Both the position numbers and the translations under genes were made by a program. From assembly GCF_900100605.1 (NCBI RefSeq), contig NZ_FNCN01000031.1:1-64000 (forward strand): 64,000 nucleotides of DNA, read 5' to 3'. Below the pieces are notes generated by a model, which was given only the letters and a program-made list of their open reading frames with translations, was not told the DNA's origin and made no database searches. This DNA is from Sinosporangium album. GTDB taxonomy: Bacteria > Actinomycetota > Actinomycetes > Streptosporangiales > Streptosporangiaceae. Below, one piece after another: positions 32,877 to 41,844 of this stretch (positions are counted from its first letter, which is position 1; every line of letters starts with the position of its first letter).

Positions 32877-33278
32877 ATGCTTGCACGACTGCTGCGCCCC
32901 GCGCAGACTGTGTCCGCGCACTGCGACCTGCCCTGCGGCGTTTACGACCCGGCTCAGGCGCGGATCGAGGCCGAGTCCGTCAAGGCCATCATGGAGAAAT
33001 ACGCCGGCAACGAGGACCCCGTCTTCCGCGCCCGGGCGTTGTCGATCAAGGAGGAGCGGGCCGAGCTGGTCAAGCACCACCTGTGGGTGCTGTGGACCGA
33101 CTACTTCAAGCCCCCGCACCTTGAGCAGTACCCGCAGCTCCACCAGCTCTTCTGGGACGCGACCAAGCTCGCCGGCGCCGCCGGCGCCAAGGGCACGGTC
33201 GACGTGGAGAAGGCGGACGGCCTGCTCGCCAAGATCGACGAGATCTCCAAGATTTTCTGGGCGACGAAGGCCGCCTAA
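32877..33278 (+). CDS. sodN: Nickel superoxide dismutase
   Basis: This encodes a 133-residue precursor. The first 14 residues (MLARLLRPAQTVSA) are the propeptide; cleavage before HCDLPCGVYDPAQ yields the nickel hook with ligands His1, Cys2 and Cys6 and second-shell Tyr9. The 119-residue mature part continues with SVKAIMEKYAGNEDP and KHHLWVLWTDYFKPPHLE, ending IDEISKIFWATKAA, near-identical in plan to Streptomyces SodN (117 residues). It disproportionates superoxide in the cytosol as a homohexamer. Expression is expected to depend on nickel, as in Streptomyces. A strong terminator follows at 33331. Confidence 0.98.
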   Translation: MLARLLRPAQTVSAHCDLPCGVYDPAQARIEAESVKAIMEKYAGNEDPVFRARALSIKEERAELVKHHLWVLWTDYFKPPHLEQYPQLHQLFWDATKLAGAAGAKGTVDVEKADGLLAKIDEISKIFWATKAA

Positions 33279-33330
33279 TCACAGCCCTCGACCGAGCTTC
33301 TGAACCGGCCGAGGCCAGGCATTCGCCCGC

Positions 33331-33368
33331 AGGCCCCGTGTGGTGGCAACCCACACGGGGCCTGACCT
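33331..33368 (+). terminator. Terminator after sodN
   Basis: A perfect 13-bp stem AGGCCCCGTGTGG / CCACACGGGGCCT (33331-33343 with 33351-33363) is followed by GACCTTTTTC. Confidence 0.92.
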
Positions 33369-33453
33369 TTTTCGCCTGATCGCGAGTCTCAGTCCGCAAG
33401 AGAGGGCTCGGGGGCTGTAGGTTGCAACTAAGCGGCTCTGCACGAGGAGGAAC

Positions 33454-33879
33454 GTGACAGACGAAATGGCGGCGCGTGCTACGGACGTCTCCGGTATTCG
33501 CGACGTGGTGAGTGTCCGGCTTCCCGCCGCAAGCGCATACTTGTCCGTGCTGCGTACGGCTACCGCTGGGCTGGCCGCGCGGCTTGACTTCACCCTGGAT
33601 GAGATCGAGGATCTCCGGATCGCGGTCGACGAGGCGTGCGCCATGCTGCTCACCCAGGCTGTGCCCGGCACTGATCTCACCGCCGAGTTCGAGCTGACCG
33701 GCCAGGAGATGCAGGTCAGAGTCGAGGTCAATACGCTGGTCACATCACCACCCAAACGCGATGACTTCGCGTGGATGGTGTTGACCGCCTTGGCCGACGA
33801 CGTGGAAGCGGCGACCGACTCCCCCGACCGCATGGCGATCGTGCTGCGCAAGCGCCGAGGCGCGGCGAGGCCGGCGTGA
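33454..33879 (+). CDS. Anti-sigma factor, RsbW-like serine kinase
   Basis: This encodes a 141-residue HATPase_c-type protein of the RsbW/SpoIIAB class: VSVRLPAASAYLSVLRTATA (first strand and helix), then LDEIEDLRIAVDEACAML (N-box region) and the C-terminal DDFAWMVLTALADDVEAATD (DVE segment). It should hold the downstream sigma factor inactive and be released by a phosphorylation-controlled antagonist, which is not in this window. The GTG start has GAGGA 5 bp upstream. The sigma gene begins 17 bp after its stop, the standard anti-sigma/sigma order (as in Streptomyces SigH or mycobacterial SigF operons). Confidence 0.88.
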   Translation: MTDEMAARATDVSGIRDVVSVRLPAASAYLSVLRTATAGLAARLDFTLDEIEDLRIAVDEACAMLLTQAVPGTDLTAEFELTGQEMQVRVEVNTLVTSPPKRDDFAWMVLTALADDVEAATDSPDRMAIVLRKRRGAARPA

Positions 33880-33896
33880 CGGAAAGGACTCGAGCC

Positions 33897-34676
33897 ATGG
33901 CCGCCAGCGACAGTGCGGTGCCCGACCGGGTGCGCGCTCGCACGCTCTTCGCGGAACTGGCGGAGTTGCCTCCTGACGATCCCCGGCGCCAGCGCATCCG
34001 GGACGAGCTCGTGGAGCTCCACCTCCCACTGGTGGAATACCTCGCCCGCCGATTCAGGAACCGGGGGGAGTGGCTGGACGACCTCACGCAGGTCGCGACC
34101 ATCGGTCTGATCAAGTCGATCGACCGGTTCGACCTCGGGCGGGGCGTGGAGTTCTCCACCTACGCCACTCCCACGATCGTGGGAGAGATCAAGCGCCATT
34201 TCCGGGACAAGGGCTGGGCCGTCCGGGTGCCGCGGCGGCTGCAGGAGCTGAAGCTCTCGCTCACCAAGGCGATCAGTGAGCTCTCCCAGCGGGAGGGAAG
34301 AGCGCCGACGGTGGCCGAGCTCGCGGTCCACCTGCAGATGACCGAGGAAGAGGTCCTGGAGGGCCTGGAGTCGGCCAACGCCTACTCCACGGTCTCCCTG
34401 GACGCCCCGGACTCGGGCGACGACGACGCCCCGGCCGTGGCCGACTCGCTCGGCATCGTCGACGACTCCCTTGAAGGGGTCGAATACCGCGAGTCACTCA
34501 AGCCTCTTCTTGAACGGCTACCGCCTCGCGAGAAGCGCATCCTGCTGCTGCGGTTCTTCGGCAACATGACGCAGTCGCAGATCGCGACCGAGCTCGGCAT
34601 CTCCCAGATGCACGTGTCCCGCCTGCTGGCCCGCACACTCGCGCAACTGCGCGAGGGGCTCACGGCGGACGACTGA
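33897..34676 (+). CDS. SigF/SigB-family RNA polymerase sigma factor
   Basis: This encodes a 259-residue group 3 sigma factor. Region 2 reads LVEYLARRFRNRGEWLDDLT and GLIKSIDRFDLGRGVEFSTY, then ATPTIVGEIKRHFRDKGW. Region 3 follows (LPPREKR precedes region 4), and region 4 ends with MTQSQIATELGISQMHVSRL. These features match the stress/development sigma family (SigF, SigB, Streptomyces SigH). I chose ATG 33897 (AAAGGA 8 bp upstream); a GTG at 33876 overlapping the anti-sigma stop by 4 bp is the alternative and would add 7 residues. The preceding RsbW-like gene is its probable inhibitor. Confidence 0.92.
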   Translation: MAASDSAVPDRVRARTLFAELAELPPDDPRRQRIRDELVELHLPLVEYLARRFRNRGEWLDDLTQVATIGLIKSIDRFDLGRGVEFSTYATPTIVGEIKRHFRDKGWAVRVPRRLQELKLSLTKAISELSQREGRAPTVAELAVHLQMTEEEVLEGLESANAYSTVSLDAPDSGDDDAPAVADSLGIVDDSLEGVEYRESLKPLLERLPPREKRILLLRFFGNMTQSQIATELGISQMHVSRLLARTLAQLREGLTADD

Positions 34677-34755
34677 CCGGACTTCGAGTCCAGAGGGGTC
34701 GCGCCCCGGTTCAACGCCGGACCGGGGCCACTCCGGACGGCATCGCCTGCCGACT

Positions 34756-34828
34756 CATCGATCCCGGGCCAACCCGGCGATTCGATCCCGGGCCAACCCG
34801 GCGATTCGATCCCGGGCCAACCCGCGAT
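34756..34828. repeat. Tandem repeat, about 24 bp x 3
   Basis: The unit TCGATCCCGGGCCAACCCGG plus CGAT recurs three times, the last copy degenerating into TTCGGCCCC. Each unit contains the palindrome CCCGGG and can fold. It lies in the 280-bp gap after the sigma gene, before a convergent membrane-protein gene. Confidence 0.85.
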
Positions 34829-34956
34829 TCGGCCCCGCGTCAGCCCGGCGATCCAGGCCGCCGCCGCTCGGTGATCCAGGCCCGCTATCACCAGGTCCCC
34901 TCCCGCCGGTTTCCATCGGCGCTCTCCCCCGATCTCCACCGGCAGACGAGCGCGCG

Positions 34957-35376
34957 TCAGCGCTTTCCACGCTCCTCATCGTGATAAAGCACCGCGGTGG
35001 TGGGCGGCGCCAGGAGGCCGATCAGCGCGACCGCGACGACGGCGGCGAGCGCGAGGCCCATGACCAGTCGCTCCGACTGGAACAATGTGATCACCACCGG
35101 CACGGCGAAGATCTGCGTCACCACGCCGGGCCCTCGGCTCCAGCGCTCACCCCGCAGGAGCCCCCACGCGACCCACAGCAGCCCGGCCCCGACCCCCACC
35201 CCGAAAACGGCCACGCCGATCGAGGTGGCGATGTCCTCCGGCCTGCCCACAACGGTCTCCACGGCCACGTAGCCCCCGAGCAGCAGAGCGGTCAGGCCTT
35301 CGAGCGCCACGGCGACGGCGGCGACGAGCAGGGTCAGCGGACGGTTCGACACGCTGGAAACCCTACTCGACGGCAT
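34957..35376 (-). CDS. Four-helix membrane protein of unknown function
   Basis: This encodes a 139-residue protein with four predicted membrane helices (TLLVAAVAVALEGLTALLL, SIGVAVFGVGVGAGLLWVAW, GPGVVTQIFAVPVVITLFQ, GLALAAVVAVALIGLLAP) and short polar loops, ending in a charged tail HDEERGKR. I recognise it only as a common actinobacterial small integral membrane protein. The ATG at 35376 follows GGAGGGG, which favours it over longer upstream frames. It is convergent with the sigma-factor operon and divergent from the lipid-kinase gene. Confidence 0.8.
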   Translation of the reverse strand: MPSSRVSSVSNRPLTLLVAAVAVALEGLTALLLGGYVAVETVVGRPEDIATSIGVAVFGVGVGAGLLWVAWGLLRGERWSRGPGVVTQIFAVPVVITLFQSERLVMGLALAAVVAVALIGLLAPPTTAVLYHDEERGKR

Positions 35377-35454
35377 GTCCCCTCCGGTGCCTTCGCCGAC
35401 CCCGGCCTCGAACGCCGAACCCGCCCCCGAGTCCAAGTCCCGAAGACGACCCGC

Positions 35455-35511
35455 GCTGTGCATGTCCCCCTGCACGTCCCCCCTGCATGTCCCCCGTGCG
35501 CTTCCCCCCGA
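35455..35511. repeat. Short tandem repeat, 12-13 bp x 4
   Basis: Units TGCATGTCCCCC, TGCACGTCCCCCC, TGCATGTCCCCC and GTGCGCTTCCCCC follow each other in the divergent promoter region between the membrane-protein and lipid-kinase genes. Confidence 0.8.
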
Positions 35512-35638
35512 GTACGTCCAAATCTGCGATGGCTCTGTAGACGCAATGCGTATGTCCCGTATATGCCCGAGGCGGGCTGTGCCCCACATCCCAGGGAACG
35601 ATGGGGAATCTGAAGGTCGCGCCGGATACGCTGACGGC

Positions 35639-36604
35639 ATGCGGGCCATGCTCCTGGTCAATCCCACGGCGACCACTACGCACCAGCGCACGATGGACGT
35701 GCTGATCCGAGCTCTCGGCGCGGCACTCGACCTTTCGGTCGAGGAGACCGCCTACCGAGGGCATGCCGCGCTTCTGGCCGGCACGGCGCACGCCAAGGGA
35801 TACGACGTGGTGGCGGTGCTCGGCGGCGATGGAACGGTCAACGAGGCCGTCAACGGGCTCCTGACCGCCGAGGAGCACGGCGGGGAGGGGGCTCTCGACG
35901 GCGGGGCCGCCGAGCGGCCCGCGCTGATGGTGATCCCTGGGGGCAGCGCCAACGTGTTCGCCCGGGCACTCGGGCTGCCGAACGACCCGGTGGAGGCGAC
36001 CGGCGCGATTTTGGAGGCGCTGTGTGACGGGCGGCGCCGTACGGTCGGCCTGGGACGGGCCACGTGGGACGGCGAGCATAGATACTTCACGTTCTGCTCG
36101 GGTCTGGGCTATGACGCCGAGGTGATCCGGGCCGTCGAGGGGTTGCGCAGCGCGGGGTTTACGGCCAGGCACACGCTCTATATGGGTACGGCGATCCGCC
36201 ACTACCTCATGACCGATCGGCGGCACGCCGCCATCTCGGTCGAGGGGCCCGGCATCCCCGGTGTCCCCGACATCTTCATGGCGATCGTCTCCAACACCTC
36301 GCCGTGGACCTACGTCGGGCAGCAGCCCGTCACCCCGACCCCTTGGGCGGGCTTCGACACGGGCCTTGACCTGCTGGGACTGCGCCGGTTGGGGTTGTCC
36401 ACGATCCTCGGCCTGGTCGGCCAGATCCTGGGCGAACGCGACACCCTGCCCAAGGGCAGGAACCTCGTTCAGCTCCACGACGAGGGGGAGTTCACACTGA
36501 CGGCGGCACGCCCGACGGCCTTCCAGCTGGACGGCGACTACCTGGGCGAAGTCGAGCGGGTGACCTTCCGGTCTATCCCGAATGCGTTACAAGTTCTGGT
36601 CTAG
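35639..36604 (+). CDS. Diacylglycerol kinase-like lipid kinase
   Basis: This 321-residue enzyme of the DagK/YegS family starts MRAMLLVNPTATTTHQ, with VVAVLGGDGTVNEAVNGLL (nucleotide-binding GGDGTxxE) at about residue 60-80, MVIPGGSANVFARALGLP (PxGxxN), and a C-terminal beta-sandwich (FTLTAARPTAFQLDGDYLGE). Such enzymes phosphorylate diacylglycerol or related lipids with ATP at the inner membrane face. The ATG at 35639 matches the family start; upstream frame extends but has low-complexity sequence. It precedes the whiB-like gene with its own 276-bp gap. Confidence 0.92.
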   Translation: MRAMLLVNPTATTTHQRTMDVLIRALGAALDLSVEETAYRGHAALLAGTAHAKGYDVVAVLGGDGTVNEAVNGLLTAEEHGGEGALDGGAAERPALMVIPGGSANVFARALGLPNDPVEATGAILEALCDGRRRTVGLGRATWDGEHRYFTFCSGLGYDAEVIRAVEGLRSAGFTARHTLYMGTAIRHYLMTDRRHAAISVEGPGIPGVPDIFMAIVSNTSPWTYVGQQPVTPTPWAGFDTGLDLLGLRRLGLSTILGLVGQILGERDTLPKGRNLVQLHDEGEFTLTAARPTAFQLDGDYLGEVERVTFRSIPNALQVLV

Positions 36605-36880
36605 CCAGTTACATTCCGTCATAGTGTGACGGATCCGACATCCATAACCGACAAAACTTCCGGCCAAACCTCTTGCGTGTACTGAGCGTGGCTGACAGTC
36701 TCAAGAATGACGTCGGAACGTAGGACCTTTACGGTGTACCCGCACCTCAGAGGGCAGACGTTCAAACGAACCCCCCGGCCCGACCAGGACCGGGTGATGC
36801 TCGCGACGGCTAGTGAAAGTCTTCACAAGCATGCCACACGGAGCCGCTTAGGTGGCTCCACATTACGAAGGAGTGAACGC

Positions 36881-37135
36881 ATGGACTGGCGCCACCGCGC
36901 TGCCTGCCGTGACGTGGACCCTGAGCTGTTCTTCCCGATCGGCAACACCGGCCCCGCGCTACTGCAGATCGAAGAAGCCAAGCAGGTCTGCCGGCAGTGC
37001 ACCGTCAGCGAAGCCTGCCTGAAGTGGGCCCTTGAGTCCGGTCAGGACGCAGGAGTCTGGGGCGGCCTGAGCGAAGACGAGCGCCGCGCGCTCAAGCGTC
37101 GTACGGCTCGCGCTCGCGCCCGCGCCAACGTCTGA
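36881..37135 (+). CDS. WhiB-family transcription factor, WhiB1/WblE type
   Basis: This 84-residue iron-sulfur protein starts MDWRHRAACRDVDPELFFPI. Cysteines 9, 37, 40 and 46 (AACRD, QVCRQC, EACLKW) bind the [4Fe-4S] cluster; then come the GVWGGLSEDERR turn and a basic DNA-contacting tail (ALKRRTARARARA). Length and sequence match mycobacterial WhiB1 (84 residues) and Streptomyces WblE, NO-sensitive partners of the primary sigma factor region 4. GAAGGAG precedes the ATG. The 200-bp leader upstream is open in frame but poorly conserved in character, so it is treated as untranslated. The pdtaS-like gene lies convergent downstream, as in M. tuberculosis. Confidence 0.95.
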   Translation: MDWRHRAACRDVDPELFFPIGNTGPALLQIEEAKQVCRQCTVSEACLKWALESGQDAGVWGGLSEDERRALKRRTARARARANV

Positions 37136-37748
37136 TCGACTCCTTGTCACAGACGTCGTAGAGGCGGCGCTTGACGTGAACCGGAGCCTGTCGACCCGAA
37201 TCCGCCGACCCGAACGTGGCCTAGATCCCACCACGGAACCGGCTTCCCGGGGAACGCGGCTCTGTGAAAACCCAGCGTCACAACTACGCGTGATTTTAAC
37301 GGCCGAAGAACTTTCACCTACTTTCGCTCCCGCGTCTCTGGTGAAGAACACTTAGTCTCCCACGGCCCACGACCACAATCGACAGCGGGGGTAGCGTTTC
37401 TCCCCCTCACCACCCACCGATGACAAGATCTCGCAGAGGGGCACTGCGAGATCTTCGCCTAGGCGGGCCCTCCCCGGCCCCTGCGCGAGCCACTTGCCTT
37501 CGGCCCCCCGACGGTCACCCTCAGACGTCGATCTCAGCCCTGAGACGCCGATCCCAGACGGTGACCGGGAGGCGCCGGACTCCCGAACGTCCCAGACGCC
37601 AACCGAACGCCCCGAACGCCCCGAACGCCCCGAACGCCCCGAACGCCTTGAGCGTCCCGGACGTCCCGGACGTCCCGGACCAACGACCGGAAGGTCTCGG
37701 ACGCCAGCCGGAAGGTCCTAGATGTCCGCCCGAAGGTCTCGGAAGGTC
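37136..37748. repeat. Noncoding gap with 9-bp tandem repeats
   Basis: This 613-bp gap between the convergent whiB and pdtaS-like genes holds no supported gene. Positions 37582-37681 are a 9-bp tandem repeat: five to six copies of CCCCGAACG followed by three copies of TCCCGGACG. AGATCTCGCAGAGGGGCACTGCGAGATCT around 37426-37454 is a long hairpin with a CTCGCAG/CTGCGAG stem, a likely terminator. The G-rich complement of the repeat could act as a barrier structure. Confidence 0.75.
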
Positions 37749-39272
37749 TCAGGTGCCGGCCGGAATAGGGATCACCAGCGTGACCTCGGTGCCGCCGCCT
37801 TCGCACGGCGCCACGGCGAGACGGCCTGACAGCTCCCCCACCACGAGGGTGCGCACGATCTGCAGGCCGAGGCTGGTCGCGGACTCGAGGTCGAAGTCGG
37901 CCGGCAGCCCCTTGCCGTCGTCGCGGACCGCCACCGACAGCCGCTCGGGCCCGCGCGAGACGATGACGTCGAGCTTGTGGGGTTGCCCATGCTGCACCGC
38001 GTTCTGCAGAAGCTCCGTGAGAGCCATGGCGAGGGGTGTCGCCACCGTGCCCGGCAGCACGCCGAACGAGCCGGTCCTGGCCGGTGACACCTGCGACTCG
38101 GGCACCGACACCTCGCCCGCCATCGCGATGACGCGGTCGGCGATGTCGTCGAAGTCCACGAACTCCTCGGGGGCGTGCGACAGCGTCTCGTGGACGATCG
38201 CGATCGACCCGACCCTGCGTACGGCCTCCTCCAGCGCCTCCCGCCCTTCCGGGATCCGCAGCCGCCTGGCCTGAAGCCGCAGCAGCGCGGCGACCGTCTG
38301 CAGGTTGTTCTTGACGCGGTGGTGGATCTCGCGGATCGTGGCGTCCTTGGTCATCAGCTCGCGTTCGCGGCGGCGCAGCTCGGTCACGTCCCTGATCAGC
38401 ACCAGAGCACCGATCCTGCCACCGCCCACGATCAACGGGATGGCCCTGAGCTGCACTATCGTGCTCCCGGACTCCACCTCGGTCTCGCGGGGGGCACGCC
38501 CGCTCGCGACGACCATCAGATCCTCGTTGATCGGCTCGTCGGAGTAGCACAGCATCGCCGTGACCTTGCCCAGCTCGGCGCCCACGAGGTCGGCGCTGCG
38601 CCCGAGCCGCCGGTAGGCCGACAGCGCGTTCGGCGAGGCGTAGGTCACCCGGCCGGCCCGGTCGAGCCGGAGCAGGCCGTCGCCGACCCGGGGCGAGCGC
38701 ACCATGGTCGGGGCCTCCTCCGAGAACGGGAAGCGCCCCTCGGCCACCATCTGGGCGAGATCGGACGCGCTTTGGAGGTAGGTGAGCTCCAGCCGGGAGG
38801 GGGTGCGCGCCGACGACAGGTTGGTGGAGCGCTGGATCACGCCGAGGTAGCGGCCCGGGACGTGCTCCCCGCCGCGGGCCGCGGCGACGTCGGCGCGGCG
38901 CACCGGGATGATCTCTTCGCGGACCGGCACCCCGCTCGACCAGTCAGGGTCGCCTTCGCGGCAGATGCGGCGCTCCCGCCATGCGGTGTCGATGAGGGCG
39001 CGCTGCCCCTTGGCCACCACGGTGCCCACCACGTCGTCGTGGTAGACGGTTGGGCCGGTCGTGGGTCGCATCTGAGCGACGGCGATCCACCCCGACCCGT
39101 CTTGAAGCGGCACCCAGAGGATCAGGTCGGCGAACGAGAGGTCGGCGAGCAGCTGCCAGTCGGAGACCAGCGAGTGCATCCACTCAAGGTCCGCTTCGTC
39201 GAGTGCGGTGTGGGAAACCGCGAGGTCGCTGAGAGTCGGCACCTGTGCATCATGCGTGTTCCATGCCGTCAT
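37749..39272 (-). CDS. pdtaS: PdtaS-like sensor histidine kinase
   Basis: This encodes a cytosolic HisKA_2-type kinase of 507 residues. The N-terminal GAF-like domain begins TLSDLAVSHTALDEADLEWM and SLVSDWQLLADLSFADLILW; a PAS domain (RLDRAGRVTYASPNALSAYR, about 205-310) follows. The phosphoacceptor segment is IREIHHRVKNNLQTVAALL with the conserved His. The ATPase domain shows LTELLQNAVQHGQ (N box), VRDDGKGLP and TSLGLQIVRTLV. The match is to mycobacterial PdtaS, which signals to the RNA-binding response regulator PdtaR, not encoded here. ATG 39272 is preferred; GTG 39287 adds five residues. It is convergent with whiB1 and divergent from bioF. Confidence 0.9.
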   Translation of the reverse strand: MTAWNTHDAQVPTLSDLAVSHTALDEADLEWMHSLVSDWQLLADLSFADLILWVPLQDGSGWIAVAQMRPTTGPTVYHDDVVGTVVAKGQRALIDTAWRERRICREGDPDWSSGVPVREEIIPVRRADVAAARGGEHVPGRYLGVIQRSTNLSSARTPSRLELTYLQSASDLAQMVAEGRFPFSEEAPTMVRSPRVGDGLLRLDRAGRVTYASPNALSAYRRLGRSADLVGAELGKVTAMLCYSDEPINEDLMVVASGRAPRETEVESGSTIVQLRAIPLIVGGGRIGALVLIRDVTELRRRERELMTKDATIREIHHRVKNNLQTVAALLRLQARRLRIPEGREALEEAVRRVGSIAIVHETLSHAPEEFVDFDDIADRVIAMAGEVSVPESQVSPARTGSFGVLPGTVATPLAMALTELLQNAVQHGQPHKLDVIVSRGPERLSVAVRDDGKGLPADFDLESATSLGLQIVRTLVVGELSGRLAVAPCEGGGTEVTLVIPIPAGT

Positions 39273-39404
39273 GGCCAACTCGACCACCCGGAGTCGCGGC
39301 CGGTCAGCCGCTCACATGTCCCAACAAACATTGCGACACCCCTGAAACGCCCTCGAAATGCCCCGGGAGTCCTCGAGACCAACGTTCTTGCGAAAATGCG
39401 CTGT

Positions 39405-40568
39405 ATGGAGGCCATTCCCACCGATCCACTCGCGCGACTCCGCGCTGCCGCCGACGCTCGCGCGGTAGCGGGACTCCGGCGAACGCTCCGGCCACGCACC
39501 CCCGACGACGACGGCCTCGTCGACCTCGCTTCGAACGACTACCTCGGCCTGGCCAGGGACCCCCGCCCGGCCCGGGCCGCCGCACGGGCCGCCACCGTGT
39601 GGGGCACGGGATCCACCGGTTCCCGGTTGGTCACAGGCTCGACACAGCTCCACGCCGAGTTCGAGGACCGTCTCACCGAGTTCACCGGAGCCGCGGGCGC
39701 ACTGCTGTTCTCCTCCGGCTACCTCGCCAACCTCGCCGCCGTGTCCACCCTCGGCGCGGGCGGCCTGGTGGTATCGGACGCCGGAAACCACGCCTCGATC
39801 GTCGACGCCTGCAGGCTCGCGCGCGGGCGGGTGGTCGTCACACCGCACGCCGACGTGGACGCCGTGGAGAAGGCCCTGGTCGACCGGCAGGAGGAACACG
39901 CGGTGGTCGTGACCGACGCCCTGTTCTCCGTTAACGGCGACCTCGCGCCGCTGGGCGAACTGCACGCGGCAGCCGTACGGCATGGCGCGCTGCTCGTGGT
40001 CGACGAAGCGCACGCGCTGGGCGTCCTGGGCGCGGGCGGGCGTGGCGCGGTGCATGAGCTGGGCCTCACGGGCGACCCGAGTATTGTGAGAACGGTCACA
40101 CTCTCGAAATCCCTGGGATCACAGGGTGGAGCTGTGCTCGGAGCCGCCGAAGTGATCCAGACACTGGTCGACACCGGCCGGTCGTTCATCTTCGATACCG
40201 GTCTCGCCCCTGCGTGCGTGGCTGCGGCACTCGAAGCTCTCGATATCCTTCAAATCCAGCCCGAACTGCCTGGATACGTGCGTGCCAGGGCGCGAGAGGT
40301 GGCCTCGATGGCGCGCGGACTCGGCCTTGAAACGAACGATCCAGCGGGCGCGGTCGTCTCGATCGTGCTCGGCACACCGGAAGCCGCGCTGCGCGCCGCG
40401 GCCGTCTGTGCGGAAAACGGTGTGCGCGCCGGATGCTTCCGGCCGCCGTCGGTTCCGGTCGGCCGCTCCTGCCTGCGGTTGACCGCCCGGGCCAATCTGA
40501 GTTCCGATGATCTCTCAGCGATCAGACGTGCTCTTACCGCTGTGGCCGAGATGAAGGTGAACGCGTGA
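39405..40568 (+). CDS. bioF: 8-amino-7-oxononanoate synthase
   Basis: This 387-residue PLP enzyme of the alpha-oxoamine synthase family joins pimeloyl thioester and alanine in biotin synthesis. Visible motifs: [80 protein letters not shown] and the PLP lysine in [17 protein letters not shown]. Start: two in-frame ATG codons (39396 and 39405) without a clear ribosome binding site; I chose the second. It overlaps the DasR-like gene by 4 bp (GTGA). bioD follows about 1.3 kb later, but bioA and bioB are not in the window. Confidence 0.95.
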   Translation: MEAIPTDPLARLRAAADARAVAGLRRTLRPRTPDDDGLVDLASNDYLGLARDPRPARAAARAATVWGTGSTGSRLVTGSTQLHAEFEDRLTEFTGAAGALLFSSGYLANLAAVSTLGAGGLVVSDAGNHASIVDACRLARGRVVVTPHADVDAVEKALVDRQEEHAVVVTDALFSVNGDLAPLGELHAAAVRHGALLVVDEAHALGVLGAGGRGAVHELGLTGDPSIVRTVTLSKSLGSQGGAVLGAAEVIQTLVDTGRSFIFDTGLAPACVAAALEALDILQIQPELPGYVRARAREVASMARGLGLETNDPAGAVVSIVLGTPEAALRAAAVCAENGVRAGCFRPPSVPVGRSCLRLTARANLSSDDLSAIRRALTAVAEMKVNA

Positions 40569-41317
40569 CCGGCGACTCCCCTCGAGTTCCTAAGTACTAC
40601 GACGTCAAACGAAGTCTGCTCGAACTGACGAAAAGCCTGCACACGGGTACGGCGCTGCCGCCCGAGCGCACGCTCGCGGTGCGGTTCGAGACCTCCCGCA
40701 CCACCGTCAGACAGGCGCTGACCGAGCTCGTGGTGGAAGGCCGCCTGGTGAGGATCCAGGGCAAGGGCACCTTCGTGGCCCAGCCCAAGGTCGCCCAGGT
40801 GCTGCAGCTCACGTCGTACACCGGCGACCTGCGCACGGTCGGCCTGGAGCCCGACACCAAGATCCTCGACATCAGCTACATCACCGCCGACGAGCCCCTG
40901 GCGCGCCGGCTCGCGATCAACCCCGGCGGGCGGGTGCTACGGATCCACCGCCTGCGCCTGGCCAACGGCGAACCGATGTCGATCGACACCACCCACCTGT
41001 CGGCCCGCCGCTTCCCACGGCTGCGCCGGGAGCTTGAGGTGCACTCGTCGCTCTACGAGACGCTGCACAACGCCTACAACGTGCAGTTGACCGATGCCGA
41101 GGAGATCATCGAGACCGTGCTGGCCACGCCGTACGACGCGCAGATCCTCGGCGTCGACGTCGGCCTGCCGATGCTCCTGCTGACCAGGCACGCCTTCGAC
41201 GCCGACGGGCATCCGGTGGAGTGGGCGCAGTCGATGTACCGCGGTGACCGCTACAAGTTCGTCACCCGCCTGCGGCGCCCCGTCCCCGTCAACTCCTCCG
41301 GTTCCTCCAGCCGATGA
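40565..41317 (+). CDS. dasR: DasR-like GntR/HutC-family regulator
   Basis: This encodes a 250-residue regulator. The winged helix ([41 protein letters not shown]) is joined to a UTRA/HutC ligand domain ([37 protein letters not shown], ending [20 protein letters not shown]). It closely follows Streptomyces DasR, the GlcNAc-6-P/GlcN-6-P-responsive master regulator of aminosugar use, development and antibiotics. No dre site was sought beyond the window, and no nag or pts genes are near. The GTG start lies within the bioF stop region, so translation is coupled to bioF, unlike the monocistronic dasR of S. coelicolor as I recall. Confidence 0.88.
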   Translation: MTGDSPRVPKYYDVKRSLLELTKSLHTGTALPPERTLAVRFETSRTTVRQALTELVVEGRLVRIQGKGTFVAQPKVAQVLQLTSYTGDLRTVGLEPDTKILDISYITADEPLARRLAINPGGRVLRIHRLRLANGEPMSIDTTHLSARRFPRLRRELEVHSSLYETLHNAYNVQLTDAEEIIETVLATPYDAQILGVDVGLPMLLLTRHAFDADGHPVEWAQSMYRGDRYKFVTRLRRPVPVNSSGSSSR

Positions 41318-41347
41318 CGAAGCCGACCCGGATGCGTCCATGACACC

Positions 41348-41570
41348 TCATCCGGGTCGGACCAGCCCAGACTCATAGGCGATGATCATCAGCTGAGCGC
41401 GGTCCCGCGCCCGGATCAGCCTTTTCGTCACTCCCGGCCCCAGCAGGGCGTCCCCCCGCCGCGATCACGCGAACGGCCGACCGCAGCTCCGCCGGCAAGG
41501 TGTCCTTCACAAGGAACCGATTCGCCCCCGCACGTAGCTTCGCGAGGACTTCCAGAGGACTGCGGCTCAA
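41348..41570 (-). pseudogene. Degenerate NarL/FixJ response-regulator remnant
   Basis: On the minus strand one frame reads LEVLAKLRAGANRFLVKDTL and PAELRSAVRVIAAGG (end of a receiver domain). After a frameshift at a run of six or seven G (about 41449-41455) the next frame reads DALLGPGVTKRLIRARDRAQ and LMIIAYESGLVRPG with a TGA at 41348-41350 (end of a LuxR helix-turn-helix). Most of the DNA-binding domain is deleted. No sensor kinase remains beside it. Confidence 0.75.
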
Positions 41571-41844
41571 CCCCGGAATGGTGTTTCCGGCATCACATTC
41601 CTGATCTCATTTACTGATCAATATGATTGTCACACCCCCTCAGAGCCCACCCCCGCGCCATGCGCTGAGCCCTCAGAACCGAGCCCACCCCCGCGCACGA
41701 GAGGGGCTCACCGCTTCCGGTACGGCAAGCCCCTCGATCGCCCGCCTTGATTCAAACGGACGCCTTCGTCCGATCCCAGCGGCGCCCCCGGAGTAACGGT
41801 CGGCGCGCGGGTTCGTCATCCCCGCCGGGACTAGCCTTGGCGGA
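41571..41844. other. Gap upstream of bioD
   Basis: This 274-bp stretch after the response-regulator remnant holds no gene; it includes the bioD promoter region. ACTGATCAATATGATTGTC at about 41616 is locally AT-rich and could be a promoter element. Confidence 0.35.

Noticed and set aside
34756-34828. Repeat considered as attachment site or integron-like array
   Set aside because: No integrase or tRNA nearby, and the units are simple tandem copies.
37582-37681. Repeat array considered as CRISPR
   Set aside because: Units are 9 bp, contiguous, without spacers, and no cas gene is present.
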